From Verrucomicrobiota bacterium (lineage in GTDB: Bacteria; Verrucomicrobiota; Verrucomicrobiia; Opitutales; UBA2995): 64,000 nucleotides of DNA. The stretch covers positions 32,230 through 96,229 of the forward strand of contig JAQBYJ010000008.1 of the NCBI GenBank assembly GCA_027622555.1. Direction: 5' to 3'. Positions 27,356 to 38,052 of this stretch are shown here, piece by piece. The notes under the pieces are model-generated. The model was not told the DNA's origin. It saw only the letters and a program-made list of their open reading frames with translations, and made no database searches. Position numbers and translations under genes: made by a program. Within the stretch, counting starts at the first letter, position 1. Each line of letters opens with the position of its first letter.

Positions 27356-28162
27356 TCAACCGGGAGCCAAGGATTTCATAAGCTTCCAGATTTGCAACAA
27401 CTCCTCAACCATTTGAGATAATTCAGCCAGCGGAACCATATTCGGCCCGTCTGAAATAGCTTCATCGGGATTTGGATGCGTCTCCATAAAAATGCCATTC
27501 GCCCCAGCAGCTAAAGCAGCTCGGGCAAGCGGAAGAACAAATTCTCTTTGTCCATCGCTCTTCCCATCCCCGCCACTTGGCAATTGGACGCTATGCGTAG
27601 CGTCAAATATAGTAGGGTGCCCATTTTCCTTCATCAGGTCAAAACTCCGCATATCGACAACAAGGTTACGATATCCAAAAGTAGTTCCTCGTTCCGTCAG
27701 CCACATCTCAGCGGCACCAGCATTCTCCAGCTTCGCGACCACATGTTTCATGTCTTGCGGAGCAAGAAACTGGCCTTTCTTAACATTAACCACACGGCCT
27801 GTTTCAGCTGCTGCAACCAAAAGGTCGGTCTGGCGACATAAGAAAGCAGGAATTTGAATCACATCCACTACATCGGCCACTACTGATATCTGGGAAATTC
27901 CATGCACGTCGGTTACGACTGGAAACTGATAGCGACTCTTGATTTCAGCCAATATTTCGAGCCCAGCTTTTAGACCAGTGCCACGAGCTCCTTCCATAGA
28001 GGTACGGTTAGCTTTGTCGAAAGATCCTTTGAAAACGATGTTTAGAGCCGGATTATTTTCCCTCAATTCGGCCAAACATTCCGCCACAGGTCTGCAGATT
28101 TCCAAGGACTCCAAAGAACAGGGCCCTGCCAGTAGTAAAAGTTTGTTGGGATCAAATAGCAT
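27356..28162 (-). CDS. kdsA: 3-deoxy-8-phosphooctulonate synthase (Kdo-8-phosphate synthase)
   Basis: The 268-residue enzyme condenses phosphoenolpyruvate with arabinose 5-phosphate to make Kdo-8-P for the LPS inner core. Motifs are AGPCSLES near the N-terminus, [52 protein letters not shown] and [11 protein letters not shown]. Length is normal. It directly abuts pyrG: the kdsA ATG follows the pyrG TAA with no gap, so CTP synthase and Kdo synthesis share an operon. This makes sense because Kdo is activated with CTP. The fusion FabH gene follows 22 bp downstream. Confidence 0.95.
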   Translation of the reverse strand: MLFDPNKLLLLAGPCSLESLEICRPVAECLAELRENNPALNIVFKGSFDKANRTSMEGARGTGLKAGLEILAEIKSRYQFPVVTDVHGISQISVVADVVDVIQIPAFLCRQTDLLVAAAETGRVVNVKKGQFLAPQDMKHVVAKLENAGAAEMWLTERGTTFGYRNLVVDMRSFDLMKENGHPTIFDATHSVQLPSGGDGKSDGQREFVLPLARAALAAGANGIFMETHPNPDEAISDGPNMVPLAELSQMVEELLQIWKLMKSLAPG

Positions 28163-30113
<1,951 letters not shown>

Positions 30114-31121
30114 ATGAATAAAGATACATTTCAAAATAAGGTCATCGGGATGGGTTCTCCGGTGGTGGATCTGTTAGCTCATGTGAGTGATGAGTTCGTT
30201 CTCTCGGTCGCAGGTGAAAAAGGTGGCATGGTGCTGGTGGATACTCTGACGATGGATGATTTATTGGCCAAACTACCAGTCAAACCTGTTCTCGCTCCAG
30301 GTGGTTCGACCGGGAATACCGTTTTGGGACTCGCCGAACTTGGAAATCCCGCAGCTATGTTGGGCAAAATTGGAAACTGTGAAATTGGCACTTTTTACAG
30401 AAATGGGCTAATGGGTCGTGGCGGAGACGGAAGCCGTTTCAAGGTAGGAACTATTGCGAATGGCCGTTGCCTGTCCTTGGTAACTCCGGATTCGGAGCGA
30501 ACGATGCGCACGGATTTGGGAGCCGCAATGACCTTGGATCCCGAGGAAATTTCAGTGCACGATTTTCAAGGCTACCATCATGCCCACATCGAAGGCTACA
30601 TATTGTTCAACCGGGATTTGATGTATAAGGCCCTCGATTCAGCAAAAGCGGCAGGGTGCACAATTAGTTTGGATTTGGCTTCTTTTGAAGTGGTTCATGC
30701 CACAAAGGACATCATGGCGGATATCATAAAAAACTACGTGGATGTCATCTTTTCAAACGAAGAAGAAGCCGCCGCGTTCACTGGCCTGGGACAGGATTAT
30801 ACAGCCATGGTTAGGTACTTAGCTCAATTAGCTGAGATTGCTGTGGTAAAGCTTGGAAAGAATGGGTCACTCATCGCACAAGGAAATGAAGTTTTTTCAG
30901 TGGCTGCTTGTCCTGTAGCCCGAGCGGTAGACACAACAGGCGCAGGCGACCTATGGGCTTGCGGCTTTCTTTACGGATGGTTGAACGGCCGGGACTTAAA
31001 GCGGTCGGGAGAATATGGATCAATACTTGGAGCAGAGGCGGTTCAAGTCATGGGTGCCTCCATACCAGAATCCCGCTGGCAGGTTATCCGTGAGCAATTC
31101 TTGCCGAAGAATAAAAGTTGA
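30114..31121 (+). CDS. PfkB-family carbohydrate/adenosine kinase
   Basis: The 335-residue ribokinase-fold enzyme has the two PfkB signatures. The first is the N-terminal glycine-rich region GGSTGNTVLGLAELGNPAAM. The second is the C-terminal VDTTGAGDLWACGFLYGWL, holding the catalytic Asp of the GAGD anion hole. The central segment FSNEEEAAAFTG is typical of the adenosine kinase/ribokinase branch. The overall layout is nearest to the adenosine kinase-like proteins common in bacteria, but the phosphate acceptor cannot be fixed from sequence. It is a single gene, divergent from pyrG; the next gene is convergent, 41 bp away. Confidence 0.9.
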   Translation: MNKDTFQNKVIGMGSPVVDLLAHVSDEFVLSVAGEKGGMVLVDTLTMDDLLAKLPVKPVLAPGGSTGNTVLGLAELGNPAAMLGKIGNCEIGTFYRNGLMGRGGDGSRFKVGTIANGRCLSLVTPDSERTMRTDLGAAMTLDPEEISVHDFQGYHHAHIEGYILFNRDLMYKALDSAKAAGCTISLDLASFEVVHATKDIMADIIKNYVDVIFSNEEEAAAFTGLGQDYTAMVRYLAQLAEIAVVKLGKNGSLIAQGNEVFSVAACPVARAVDTTGAGDLWACGFLYGWLNGRDLKRSGEYGSILGAEAVQVMGASIPESRWQVIREQFLPKNKS

Positions 31122-31162
31122 TCGAGATTTCGACCACAACTTCAAAGGAACCATTAACAAGC

Positions 31163-31801
31163 TTAAGCGTTTCTCATTCCTGCCCAGGAAAGAGCGATCA
31201 GTCCCGCGAAAGGTAGCAACCAAAGCAGGGCTATCAGTCGGTTTGGAAAGCTCAGGCTTAGTTTATCTCCACCATCAACGATTTTAAACCAGTCCACTGA
31301 CAAATAGAGAGGGTCTTCGCTTGACAGTCCCTGCAGTTCCGCCCCTTCCCCTTTTTCAATGCCTAAAACACCGGGTGCCAACTCCGTATTGCCCGCCATT
31401 CCTTTAATGGTCATAACAGCTAATCCCTCAGAAAAACCATCAAAGTTAAATCGTTTTCTCAGGGTTGGGTATGGCGCAAGACCTACCGCGACGTGCGCCT
31501 GTGAATGGGCTGCCTGAGTTAAAGATATCTCAACGGATCCGATACTGGCTTCTTCCTTACTTCCAAAGAAGATAGCGGTCTGAAACCGTTCGCCGGCGAG
31601 TCCCTCGGGTATTATCAATTCCTGAGTTAAAACGCTCTCCTCAATTAAAGGTGCGCTGATGATATCTTCTGCCCAGAGATGTTCTTTGAACGGTTGAATT
31701 GAATCCTCCTGCAGAATAAGGATAGTCAAAACGCTGACTATGGCGAGTCCTGCAAACCCTCCCATGCGAACCGAACATAAACATGTGAATACCCTATCCA
31801 T
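31163..31801 (-). CDS. Hypothetical two-TM membrane protein
   Basis: I choose the ATG at 31801, which overlaps the stop of the upstream gene in ATGGATAG, over a start at 31876 that would overlap by 83 bp. The resulting 212-residue protein has a TM segment near the N-terminus (GFAGLAIVSVLTILIL) and one at the C-terminus (ALLWLLPFAGLIALSWAG). Between them is a beta-rich extracytoplasmic domain. It resembles the small accessory proteins that follow membrane glycosyltransferases, but I cannot name a family. Tight coupling to the upstream gene suggests a joint envelope function. Confidence 0.65.
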   Translation of the reverse strand: MDRVFTCLCSVRMGGFAGLAIVSVLTILILQEDSIQPFKEHLWAEDIISAPLIEESVLTQELIIPEGLAGERFQTAIFFGSKEEASIGSVEISLTQAAHSQAHVAVGLAPYPTLRKRFNFDGFSEGLAVMTIKGMAGNTELAPGVLGIEKGEGAELQGLSSEDPLYLSVDWFKIVDGGDKLSLSFPNRLIALLWLLPFAGLIALSWAGMRNA

Positions 31802-33302
31802 AGACACTGAAAAATGGAATAGCTTCGTGAAGCCAGATATAAAGTTCCACACAACTATAAAGTATCCCGAATCCAAGTACTAGTTGTGCGGCCCAAGGAC
31901 ATTTCCTAAGCCCAAAAGCAAAAAATCCTACGATGGCAAAACCTAACACAGGTAGATAATACCGTCCAAACGTACCCTGCAGTGCTCCGGACGAAACGGT
32001 AAACGAATAAACTTTTAAGATGTGAACAATCAGGAAGAAAAAGAATATGACAAGCGCACCCATTTCGATACCCCCTTCCCTATCTTTCTCATTATTTACG
32101 TATCCAAAAAAATGGTCTGAAATCCTCCAACTAAGAGCAATGGTGCCAATAACAATGAGAATCCAGTATTGGGTGTACTCCTGATCGAGCCAATCCGAAA
32201 CAAAGAGCAGCACCACCGCGATTAGCGTCCTATCGACTCCCCAAAGTAAGCGCTTCCAGCTACCGATTCCATTCTTTACGGTATAAAACAGCGAGAGAAG
32301 AAAAAGGCCGATTAAAGGATAGGTAAAGGCCTCTTGGTAAATAGTATAAATCTGAAGCCAACGCACCTTGATGACCCCGTCGCCCATCCATCCGAGAAGA
32401 CCCCAAAACGATTGCATAAGGATCGAAAATATAGGGAAAGCCCTGCCGAATTCCAGGAGCGATATGTTCAACGGTTCATCCGACACAAAACCGGTCATAT
32501 CAATGGGCAGCATTTGACCATAAACAAATAAGTTTCGCATTATCCAAAACCCAATCGGGAGAGTAGATAATAAAAGAATCCTGATAGAGTGTTTCCAGGC
32601 ATCAGATCCATTTCTCCAAATGGTTATTAAGGAAAGAGCCAGAATGGGCGGAAAAAGAACAAGGAAGGTGTATTTCACAACTCCGCCTATGCCTAGAGCG
32701 ATTCCGAGCTTGGTTAAATCAGACAATTCACCTTTTAAGCTATATCGTATCCAGAACAACAACACCAGGCATCCGAATAAAAACACCAATGCATCATGAT
32801 TTACACCACCAGCCAGGTAGGTGTGGTTGGGAATACTACCGACCATAATACCAACGCCCAAAGCAGCACCCGGATTCAGGCCAACCTCCCGGAGCACCTT
32901 CATTAATACAAAAAGACCCAGCCCAAAAAATACGGAGGTAACTGCTCGAATTAAAAAAAACGGCCCCCAAACAGGTGACCCAAACATGGCCCCCAACCAG
33001 TAAACCGGTACCATGAGAAAATGGTATAAGGGTGGATGCTGAGCGATCCAATTGGTACCAGGTGAGGGTGGGTGGTCAGGGGCAAACATTTTCCATACCT
33101 CTACATCAAGAAGTGTTTCATGAAGCACCGCCAATCCCTTTCCGGTAGCCAAATCCTTAATATAAGAATAATGCCCAACTTCATCGGGAATATCCCAGGG
33201 TCGAACGATCCAGATACTTGTTATTATTGCTTTAAGGACAAAAAAAACGACCACTGCCCATGGGGCAATTTGGCGGAAACTAAAGGACCGGAAGAAGCTC
33301 AT
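31794..33302 (-). CDS. Polytopic membrane protein of the DUF2142/GT39-like glycosyltransferase type
   Basis: The 502-residue protein has about eleven TM segments. The first periplasmic loop after the first TM helix has the sequence WDIPDEVGHYSYIKDLATGK, with acidic residues in the place where GT-C transferases keep their catalytic Asp. NWIAQHPPLYHFLMVPVYWL is the second signature typical of the DUF2142/PMT-like family. Such enzymes use polyprenyl-phosphate sugars on the outer face of the inner membrane. It is the first gene of a two-gene operon with the small membrane protein. The specific acceptor is unknown. Confidence 0.8.
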   Translation of the reverse strand: MSFFRSFSFRQIAPWAVVVFFVLKAIITSIWIVRPWDIPDEVGHYSYIKDLATGKGLAVLHETLLDVEVWKMFAPDHPPSPGTNWIAQHPPLYHFLMVPVYWLGAMFGSPVWGPFFLIRAVTSVFFGLGLFVLMKVLREVGLNPGAALGVGIMVGSIPNHTYLAGGVNHDALVFLFGCLVLLFWIRYSLKGELSDLTKLGIALGIGGVVKYTFLVLFPPILALSLITIWRNGSDAWKHSIRILLLSTLPIGFWIMRNLFVYGQMLPIDMTGFVSDEPLNISLLEFGRAFPIFSILMQSFWGLLGWMGDGVIKVRWLQIYTIYQEAFTYPLIGLFLLSLFYTVKNGIGSWKRLLWGVDRTLIAVVLLFVSDWLDQEYTQYWILIVIGTIALSWRISDHFFGYVNNEKDREGGIEMGALVIFFFFLIVHILKVYSFTVSSGALQGTFGRYYLPVLGFAIVGFFAFGLRKCPWAAQLVLGFGILYSCVELYIWLHEAIPFFSVYG

Positions 33303-33366
33303 TTAACACACGATGGCACTCCGCGGAAGATTCTGTAATCCTAACCGTCTGTCAACGACGAGATAG

Positions 33367-33396
33367 CAAAAAGCCTACGCTACAAAGGCCGAGGCT
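33367..33396 (-). terminator. Possible terminator downstream of the first prepilin gene
   Basis: On the minus strand AGCCT (33392-33396) pairs with AGGCT (33372-33376), followed by TTTTTG. The stem is short and the loop long, so this is weak. It lies between the prepilin gene and the glycosyltransferase gene. Confidence 0.35.
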
Positions 33397-33422
33397 GATT
33401 TGGTAGACAACAAAAAGAAATG

Positions 33423-33902
33423 TTACCCTTCGATGATGTAAAGCAATCCGCCTGACCGCGAGCGAATGTTACCGCTACCTAAGTTCCCATCGTCGAGAAT
33501 CTCATCGATCTTCAAAATGATTCCTGGCCCAACCGTAACTCCCATAACTGAGACAGCAGCAGTAATTCCGAATACACCTTTATCCCAGTCGTATGACCCG
33601 CCAGCAGGTGTCGTCGAAGTAAATAGGCTGGTGTTTAAATATTCTTCCATTCCGCTCGGAACGGTGGCAGGACCCACGTCCGCAGGATAATCGCCCATTT
33701 CCAAAGAGTAGGCTTGAAAGGCGTCAGCGAAAACCCGAAGATCGTTTCCAATCCTTGTGGCAATAGCCCGTTCTCTCGTGTGCTTGAATGCGACGCCGGC
33801 CATTGCAGCAAGAATACCGATGATCATCACGACTATCATGATCTCAACAAGAGTAAACCCCCGTTTACTCTGATAGGGTGGATTTTGAGGATTCGTGTTC
33901 AT
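33423..33902 (-). CDS. Type IV pilin/type II pseudopilin-like protein
   Basis: The 159-residue precursor begins with a 14-residue basic leader (MNTNPQNPPYQSKR), then G|FTLVEIMIVVMIIGILAAMA. This is the class III signal with the expected Gly-1/Phe+1 cleavage by prepilin peptidase and Glu+5. The globular C-terminal part resembles GspG-type pseudopilins (AFQAYSLEMGDYPAD, MEEYLN). The gene at 34029 is a clear relative (same leader and same spacing of YP/PSGMEEY and GGSYDW motifs), so the two are paralogues. Partner assembly genes are not adjacent; a PilC/GspF gene is at 19672. Confidence 0.88.
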   Translation of the reverse strand: MNTNPQNPPYQSKRGFTLVEIMIVVMIIGILAAMAGVAFKHTRERAIATRIGNDLRVFADAFQAYSLEMGDYPADVGPATVPSGMEEYLNTSLFTSTTPAGGSYDWDKGVFGITAAVSVMGVTVGPGIILKIDEILDDGNLGSGNIRSRSGGLLYIIEG

Positions 33903-34028
33903 GTTTGATCCTTTTGAGATAAATGTGGGTTGGACTGTCCCTCAATAAGCACAAGCCCACAATGATCTGAATCTATTTTACACGGCCTTTACTTCACCCA
34001 TATTTTCTGTGCAGTCAAGGAGCAGGAA

Positions 34029-34484
34029 TTACTCGATAATATATATCACCGATCCACCCGATTTCTGGATAATGCCGGTACTGAGTCCAGCGTCATCCAT
34101 TATTTCATCCAGCTTTCTTACCGGATCATCACCAGCCGTGTAACCGGTGATTGCAATGGCTGCCACCGGGGTCCCGCTAAATCCATTGAACACCCAGTCG
34201 TAACTGCCACCGATAGGTGACCTCTCGGACCAATTTTCAATTTTTATGTAGTTTTCCATCCCTGGAGGCAGGGCTCCGGGGGATGAATCAGGCGGATAAG
34301 TCCCATTATCCAAAGCATAGGTTTCAAATAAACCGGCGTAGGTGCGAAAGTCGCTGGCAACTCGGGAAGCCATTGAATGCGTTTTCACCTTCTGAAATGC
34401 AGGGTGAGCCATAACCGCAAGTATCCCGATAATCACGACGACGATCATGATTTCCACCAAGGTAAAGCCTTTCTTATTTTTCAT
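34029..34484 (-). CDS. Type IV pilin/type II pseudopilin-like protein (second paralogue)
   Basis: I start this 151-residue precursor at the ATG at 34484 (MKNKKGFTLVEIMIVVVIIG); an upstream in-frame start adds four residues. The short leader MKNKKG and the GFTLVE motif predict prepilin-peptidase processing and N-methylation. The rest matches the 33423 gene in motif order (FRTYAGLFETYALDNGTYPP, PPGMENY, GGSYDW, VIYIIE). A 126-bp gap containing TGTGGG/CCCACA arms separates the two. Candidate roles are pseudopilus subunits or minor pilins. Confidence 0.88.
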   Translation of the reverse strand: MKNKKGFTLVEIMIVVVIIGILAVMAHPAFQKVKTHSMASRVASDFRTYAGLFETYALDNGTYPPDSSPGALPPGMENYIKIENWSERSPIGGSYDWVFNGFSGTPVAAIAITGYTAGDDPVRKLDEIMDDAGLSTGIIQKSGGSVIYIIE

Positions 34485-34611
34485 ATGAAGCTGCACCGCG
34501 CTATACGGACTTTACATAAGATCTTAGGGCAAGTTGTCGCAGTCAAAATAGGGACATTTCGAGGTAGCTATTTACACGCATTTTACCATCTTGTAGAAAA
34601 GTGCCCAGAAT

Positions 34612-35079
34612 ATGATAACAGACACACTAAAAAACGCCGGCCAATATCCTTTGGGTCCGGCATGGACCAAAGCAATTGAGTTCGTTAAATCCCTGGGTAG
34701 CGATACGCCGGATGGAGAATACCCACTCAACGGCGAAGCGATGTTCGCCAGGGTAATGAGTTATGAGACCAAATCTCCTGCAAAAGCTAAATTCGAGGCT
34801 CATAAAAAATATGCGGATATTCAGGCCACTCTGGATGGTGCTGAAGGAATTGCTGTGGTTGATATAAACAAGTTGGAAGAAAGTGTTCCTTACAACGAAA
34901 CAACCGACGTTACTTTTTTCGAAACACCAGAATCAGTGCCAACCCTTGTCGATGTCTACCCGGGTTCCTTTGCATTTCTATTACCGCAAGACGTACACAT
35001 GCCACAATTGGAAGTGGGAGAAGCCCGTTTGATTAAAAAGGTGGTCGTAAAAATCGCGCTTTCAGAATTGGGACTCTAG
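34612..35079 (+). CDS. YhcH/YjgK/YiaL (DUF386) family protein
   Basis: The 155-residue cupin-like protein matches the YhcH/YiaL/EbgC family, implicated in sugar or sialic-acid anomer handling. Characteristic segments are YPLNGEAMFARVMSYETKSP, FEAHKKYADIQATLDGAEGI (with the metal-site His and the DIQ motif) and FLLPQDVHMPQLEVG (with the conserved His). Family members bind a metal in the barrel. It stands alone between a prepilin gene on the other strand and a gene relic, so context gives no substrate. Confidence 0.85.
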   Translation: MITDTLKNAGQYPLGPAWTKAIEFVKSLGSDTPDGEYPLNGEAMFARVMSYETKSPAKAKFEAHKKYADIQATLDGAEGIAVVDINKLEESVPYNETTDVTFFETPESVPTLVDVYPGSFAFLLPQDVHMPQLEVGEARLIKKVVVKIALSELGL

Positions 35080-35096
35080 GACTATTTGCGAAAACA

Positions 35097-35335
35097 AACG
35101 ATCTGCCTGCCGTTGCTTGTTGGTCCAGAATTCGTTGATAAAAACGGGAATACGCAATCCATCTGGCAGCGGGAGTTCAGAATGTTCTGTCTCTCAGCTC
35201 AAATAATAATTCGCCAAGTCATTCAGAAAGGCGACGGGGTCATCCACAGACCGCACGTCCATAAAAGAGCCTCAATCAACAAGAACCCTACATCATAACC
35301 AGCAAAATCAGCTTCCGATCGAAGGAAGAAAAATC
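35097..35335 (-). pseudogene. Gene relic, possibly DNA methyltransferase N-terminus and an upstream gene tail
   Basis: No intact gene occupies 35080-35385, but minus-strand translation shows protein-like pieces. From the right: SEADFAGYDVGFLLIEAL, then after a frame change MDVRSVDDPVAFLNDLANYY and a stop at 35194-35196. In the same frame ELPLPDGLRIPVFINEFW then TNKQRQADRL follow, ending at about 35080. The INEFWTNKQRQA stretch resembles the N-terminus of a class of site-specific DNA methyltransferases, but no methylase motifs follow. I interpret this as decayed remains of one or two genes. Confidence is limited because the pieces are short. Confidence 0.35.
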
Positions 35336-35385
35336 AGTTGCCAGTCTCAACCCCGGGAGGAAGACTTGTTTGCTTCTCATTCACC

Positions 35386-36630
35386 ATGACGCCAAAGCCC
35401 TTAATAATCTGCGACATTGTGCAGTTTTATAGCACCATGAGCGGTGGAGTGCGCCGGTACATTCATGAAAAGATAGCTTACCTGTTAGCGCATACGGATC
35501 ACTCGCACGTTCTCATTATCCCCTCGTATAGAGACGCTATTACCAGAGAAGGCCGAACGGCCGTCTATGAGATTAAAAGTCCAAAATTAATAGGTTCGAA
35601 CAGCTACCGAATGCTCATAAGTAAGAAGAAAATCCTTTCCGTAATAGCCGGGGAGAATCCGGATATCATCGAAGTGGGCGATCCTTACCGCGCAGCATGG
35701 ATTGGCTTGGAAGCCGCTCGGATTCACGATATCCCGATTGTCGCTTTTTACCATTCTGACTACCCAAGAGCACTTGACCGAACTTTAAGAAAGTACGCCG
35801 GCACCAGAATCGAGTCCTTGGTTTCGCCATGGATTAAGAAGTACCTTATCAAACTTTATAACCGGATGTCCGCAACCGTCGTTTCGAGTAAACACTGCGA
35901 GGAGCTATTAACAAATGTTGGCATTAAAAGGCTCAAACGAATTGCACTTGGGACAAACCTGGAAACCTTCACACCTCGCGAAAGCCGGAATCGAATTTTT
36001 AAAGAACTTGGCCTGACTGAAAATACCCGACTGTTATTGTTTGTTGGCCGCCTGGCGCGTGAGAAAAATATTCGAAGCCTGTTCGATATGATGGAGACAC
36101 TCAAGGAACACGCCGAACCACATCATCTATTACTCATCGGCGACGGTGAGTCGCGTAACGAAATTCGGCAAAAATCAAACGAAGAAAAAAACATCTCCTG
36201 GGTGCATTTCTGCGAATCCCCGGAACGCTTGGCGGATTTTTACTCTGCGGCCGATTTATTCGTGCACGCAGGAGACTGTGAAACCTTCGGCCTGGTTTCA
36301 CTTGAGGCGCAAGCCTGCGGTACCCGGGTCCTTGCAGTGAAAGGTGGAGGCCTTGACGAAGGCCTTCAATACGAAGAACCGCTCATCATGGCTCACAACA
36401 CTTCCGGGAAAGCCTTGGCCAAAGCGGTTTCTCAAATCTGGCGATTGGATGAATCCGAAATCGACCGCGGCTTAAGAAGACAAAAAATGGAAGAACACTT
36501 TTCCTGGGAAGTCACCTTTTCGAAACTGACATCCTTATACTCGGAACTCGCCAGCAAGGATTTACCTTCGCCGGACAAAGCACAGCCATTCACGAATGAG
36601 TCTGAAGATTCGGCCCTACTTACCCAGTGA
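35386..36630 (+). CDS. Family 4 glycosyltransferase
   Basis: I choose the ATG at 35386 (MTPKPLIICDIVQFY, 414 residues); an in-frame TTG at 35338 would add 16 atypical residues. This GT-B enzyme has the N-terminal acceptor loop (TMSGGVRRYIHEKIAYLL), the nucleotide-sugar domain start LLLFVGRLAREKNI and the E-x7-E motif in HAGDCETFGLVSLEAQACGT. It starts a four-gene operon with a GNAT acetyltransferase (35-bp overlap), a DUF2334 deacetylase-like protein (4-bp overlap) and a flippase-like protein (6-bp gap). The set suggests synthesis of a glycolipid or small glycoconjugate. Confidence 0.9.
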   Translation: MTPKPLIICDIVQFYSTMSGGVRRYIHEKIAYLLAHTDHSHVLIIPSYRDAITREGRTAVYEIKSPKLIGSNSYRMLISKKKILSVIAGENPDIIEVGDPYRAAWIGLEAARIHDIPIVAFYHSDYPRALDRTLRKYAGTRIESLVSPWIKKYLIKLYNRMSATVVSSKHCEELLTNVGIKRLKRIALGTNLETFTPRESRNRIFKELGLTENTRLLLFVGRLAREKNIRSLFDMMETLKEHAEPHHLLLIGDGESRNEIRQKSNEEKNISWVHFCESPERLADFYSAADLFVHAGDCETFGLVSLEAQACGTRVLAVKGGGLDEGLQYEEPLIMAHNTSGKALAKAVSQIWRLDESEIDRGLRRQKMEEHFSWEVTFSKLTSLYSELASKDLPSPDKAQPFTNESEDSALLTQ

Positions 36631-37276
36631 CCGTCAGGCGGTTCGCGACATTTGTTGCGAAACAGGATTTATGGGAAATCCCATTGACCCGGTCTATATC
36701 GACAGAGATGCCTTCGCCGATTTTTTCACTCGCTACTATACCGATGTTGAACCCGAAAGTGCCTTGGTTGCCGTTGATGAGGATCGCGTAGTCGGGTACC
36801 TCCTCGGATGTTTCAAATATAATTCGGTCAATCGACAAACTTTGTGGATCATTTTGACAAGGACGGTTCCAAAAATAGTAGGACGCGTTCTAACGTTTCG
36901 TTACAACCGTGCTTCATTTAAGTTTCTCAGTTGGTTCCTTTTTAAAGCTTTCGCGGAAACGCCAAAAAGCGTTCCGGATGCGGCCCACTTTCATATTAAC
37001 ATGTATAAAGAATACCGAACAGGAATCGCGGGCAGGCGTCTTATTTTTCCGTTCGTTAACAGCGTTGCCAAAAAGGGACTCAAGGGGGTTTTTGGTCAGA
37101 TGCAAGTCTACGAAGATCGCCGATCAGAAAAAATATTCGAACGCTACGGTTTCAAATTCATTGATCGAAAAGAGATCACCAAATATAAAGATTATCATGA
37201 TCAACGTGTTTGGGTAGCGACCATTTACCGGGAATTTGATAAGGACGATGCGGTGCCAATTCCGGAGGTGACATGA
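36596..37276 (+). CDS. GNAT-family N-acetyltransferase
   Basis: The 226-residue protein opens like GNAT enzymes (IRPYLPSDRQAVRDICCETG) and has the second-strand element SALVAVDEDRVVGYLLGCFK. The acetyl-CoA P-loop region is RTGIAGRRLIFPFVNSVAKK, and the C-terminal strand is IFERYGFKFIDRKEITKY. It overlaps the glycosyltransferase gene by 35 bp and the next gene by 4 bp (ATGA), so translation is coupled. It may acetylate an amino sugar or lipid head group made by the operon; that is inference from context. Confidence 0.85.
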   Translation: MSLKIRPYLPSDRQAVRDICCETGFMGNPIDPVYIDRDAFADFFTRYYTDVEPESALVAVDEDRVVGYLLGCFKYNSVNRQTLWIILTRTVPKIVGRVLTFRYNRASFKFLSWFLFKAFAETPKSVPDAAHFHINMYKEYRTGIAGRRLIFPFVNSVAKKGLKGVFGQMQVYEDRRSEKIFERYGFKFIDRKEITKYKDYHDQRVWVATIYREFDKDDAVPIPEVT

Positions 37277-38046
37277 ATAGAACCCGGAAACAATTGATCA
37301 TTTCCTTTCACGATCTCCATCCTGGATCCTGGGAGACCTGTCGGCGATTTATTGAAAAGAGTAAACAACTCGGCGCACGAAATATGACCTTGCTGGTTAT
37401 TCCTCAGTACCACGGGCAAGCTCCGTTCACGGAGACCCCTGAATTCGTGGAATGGTTAAAAGGGTTGGATCAGGCGGATTTTGATCTTTGTCTGCACGGT
37501 TACTATCACCGAGCGGAGGCCGTTCGAGGTAATTGGTACCAGCGACTCATGGGCAATGTCTACACCACAGGCGAGGGAGAGTTTTACCAACTGTCCCAAA
37601 CCCAGGCGGAAGAAAAGTTGGCCGCGGGAATCAGTTTGTTTACACGCAATCATCTTCCCGTTTATGGATTTACTGCTCCGGCCTGGCTCGTGAGCGCGGA
37701 AGCCAAAGCGGCGATCAAAGAGGCGGGGTTTCTATATAATACCCTTTGGGACGGAGTCGATTTGCCCTCCTTAAACACCTTTGTCAAAGCACCGACACTC
37801 GTATACAGTTCACGCAACGCTTGGAGGCGTGTCGTATCCAAGTTGTGGATCAATCTATTTCACCAATGGAACAGAAATACCCACATCCTCAGACTGGCGA
37901 TTCATCCGATTGATTTCGACTACCCCGATATTGAAGCCCACCTTTATGGAGTTTTAGAAAAAGCACTTCGCTCAAGAACAACCAGCACCTACCGCGATCT
38001 TATTCCAGAGGATTTGCGAAAACCGGTCTCTATGGCAGTGAGCTAA
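37273..38046 (+). CDS. DUF2334/polysaccharide deacetylase-like protein
   Basis: This 257-residue protein has the NodB-like fold signatures. IISFHDLHPG near the N-terminus contains the HD pair of the metal site, LCLHGYYHRA is the H-x3-H-type motif, and GFTAPAWLVS and RLAIHPIDFDYPD follow. Such enzymes remove N-acetyl or other acyl groups from sugars using zinc. With the GNAT encoded next door, the operon could exchange acyl groups on one sugar. Overlaps upstream (4 bp) and the short gap downstream (6 bp) support one transcript. Confidence 0.85.
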   Translation: MNRTRKQLIISFHDLHPGSWETCRRFIEKSKQLGARNMTLLVIPQYHGQAPFTETPEFVEWLKGLDQADFDLCLHGYYHRAEAVRGNWYQRLMGNVYTTGEGEFYQLSQTQAEEKLAAGISLFTRNHLPVYGFTAPAWLVSAEAKAAIKEAGFLYNTLWDGVDLPSLNTFVKAPTLVYSSRNAWRRVVSKLWINLFHQWNRNTHILRLAIHPIDFDYPDIEAHLYGVLEKALRSRTTSTYRDLIPEDLRKPVSMAVS

Positions 38047-38052
38047 AGTTGT

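Noticed and set aside
35086..35298. 70-residue plus frame after yhcH
   Set aside because: Composition is not protein-like, while the opposite strand carries recognisable peptide fragments.
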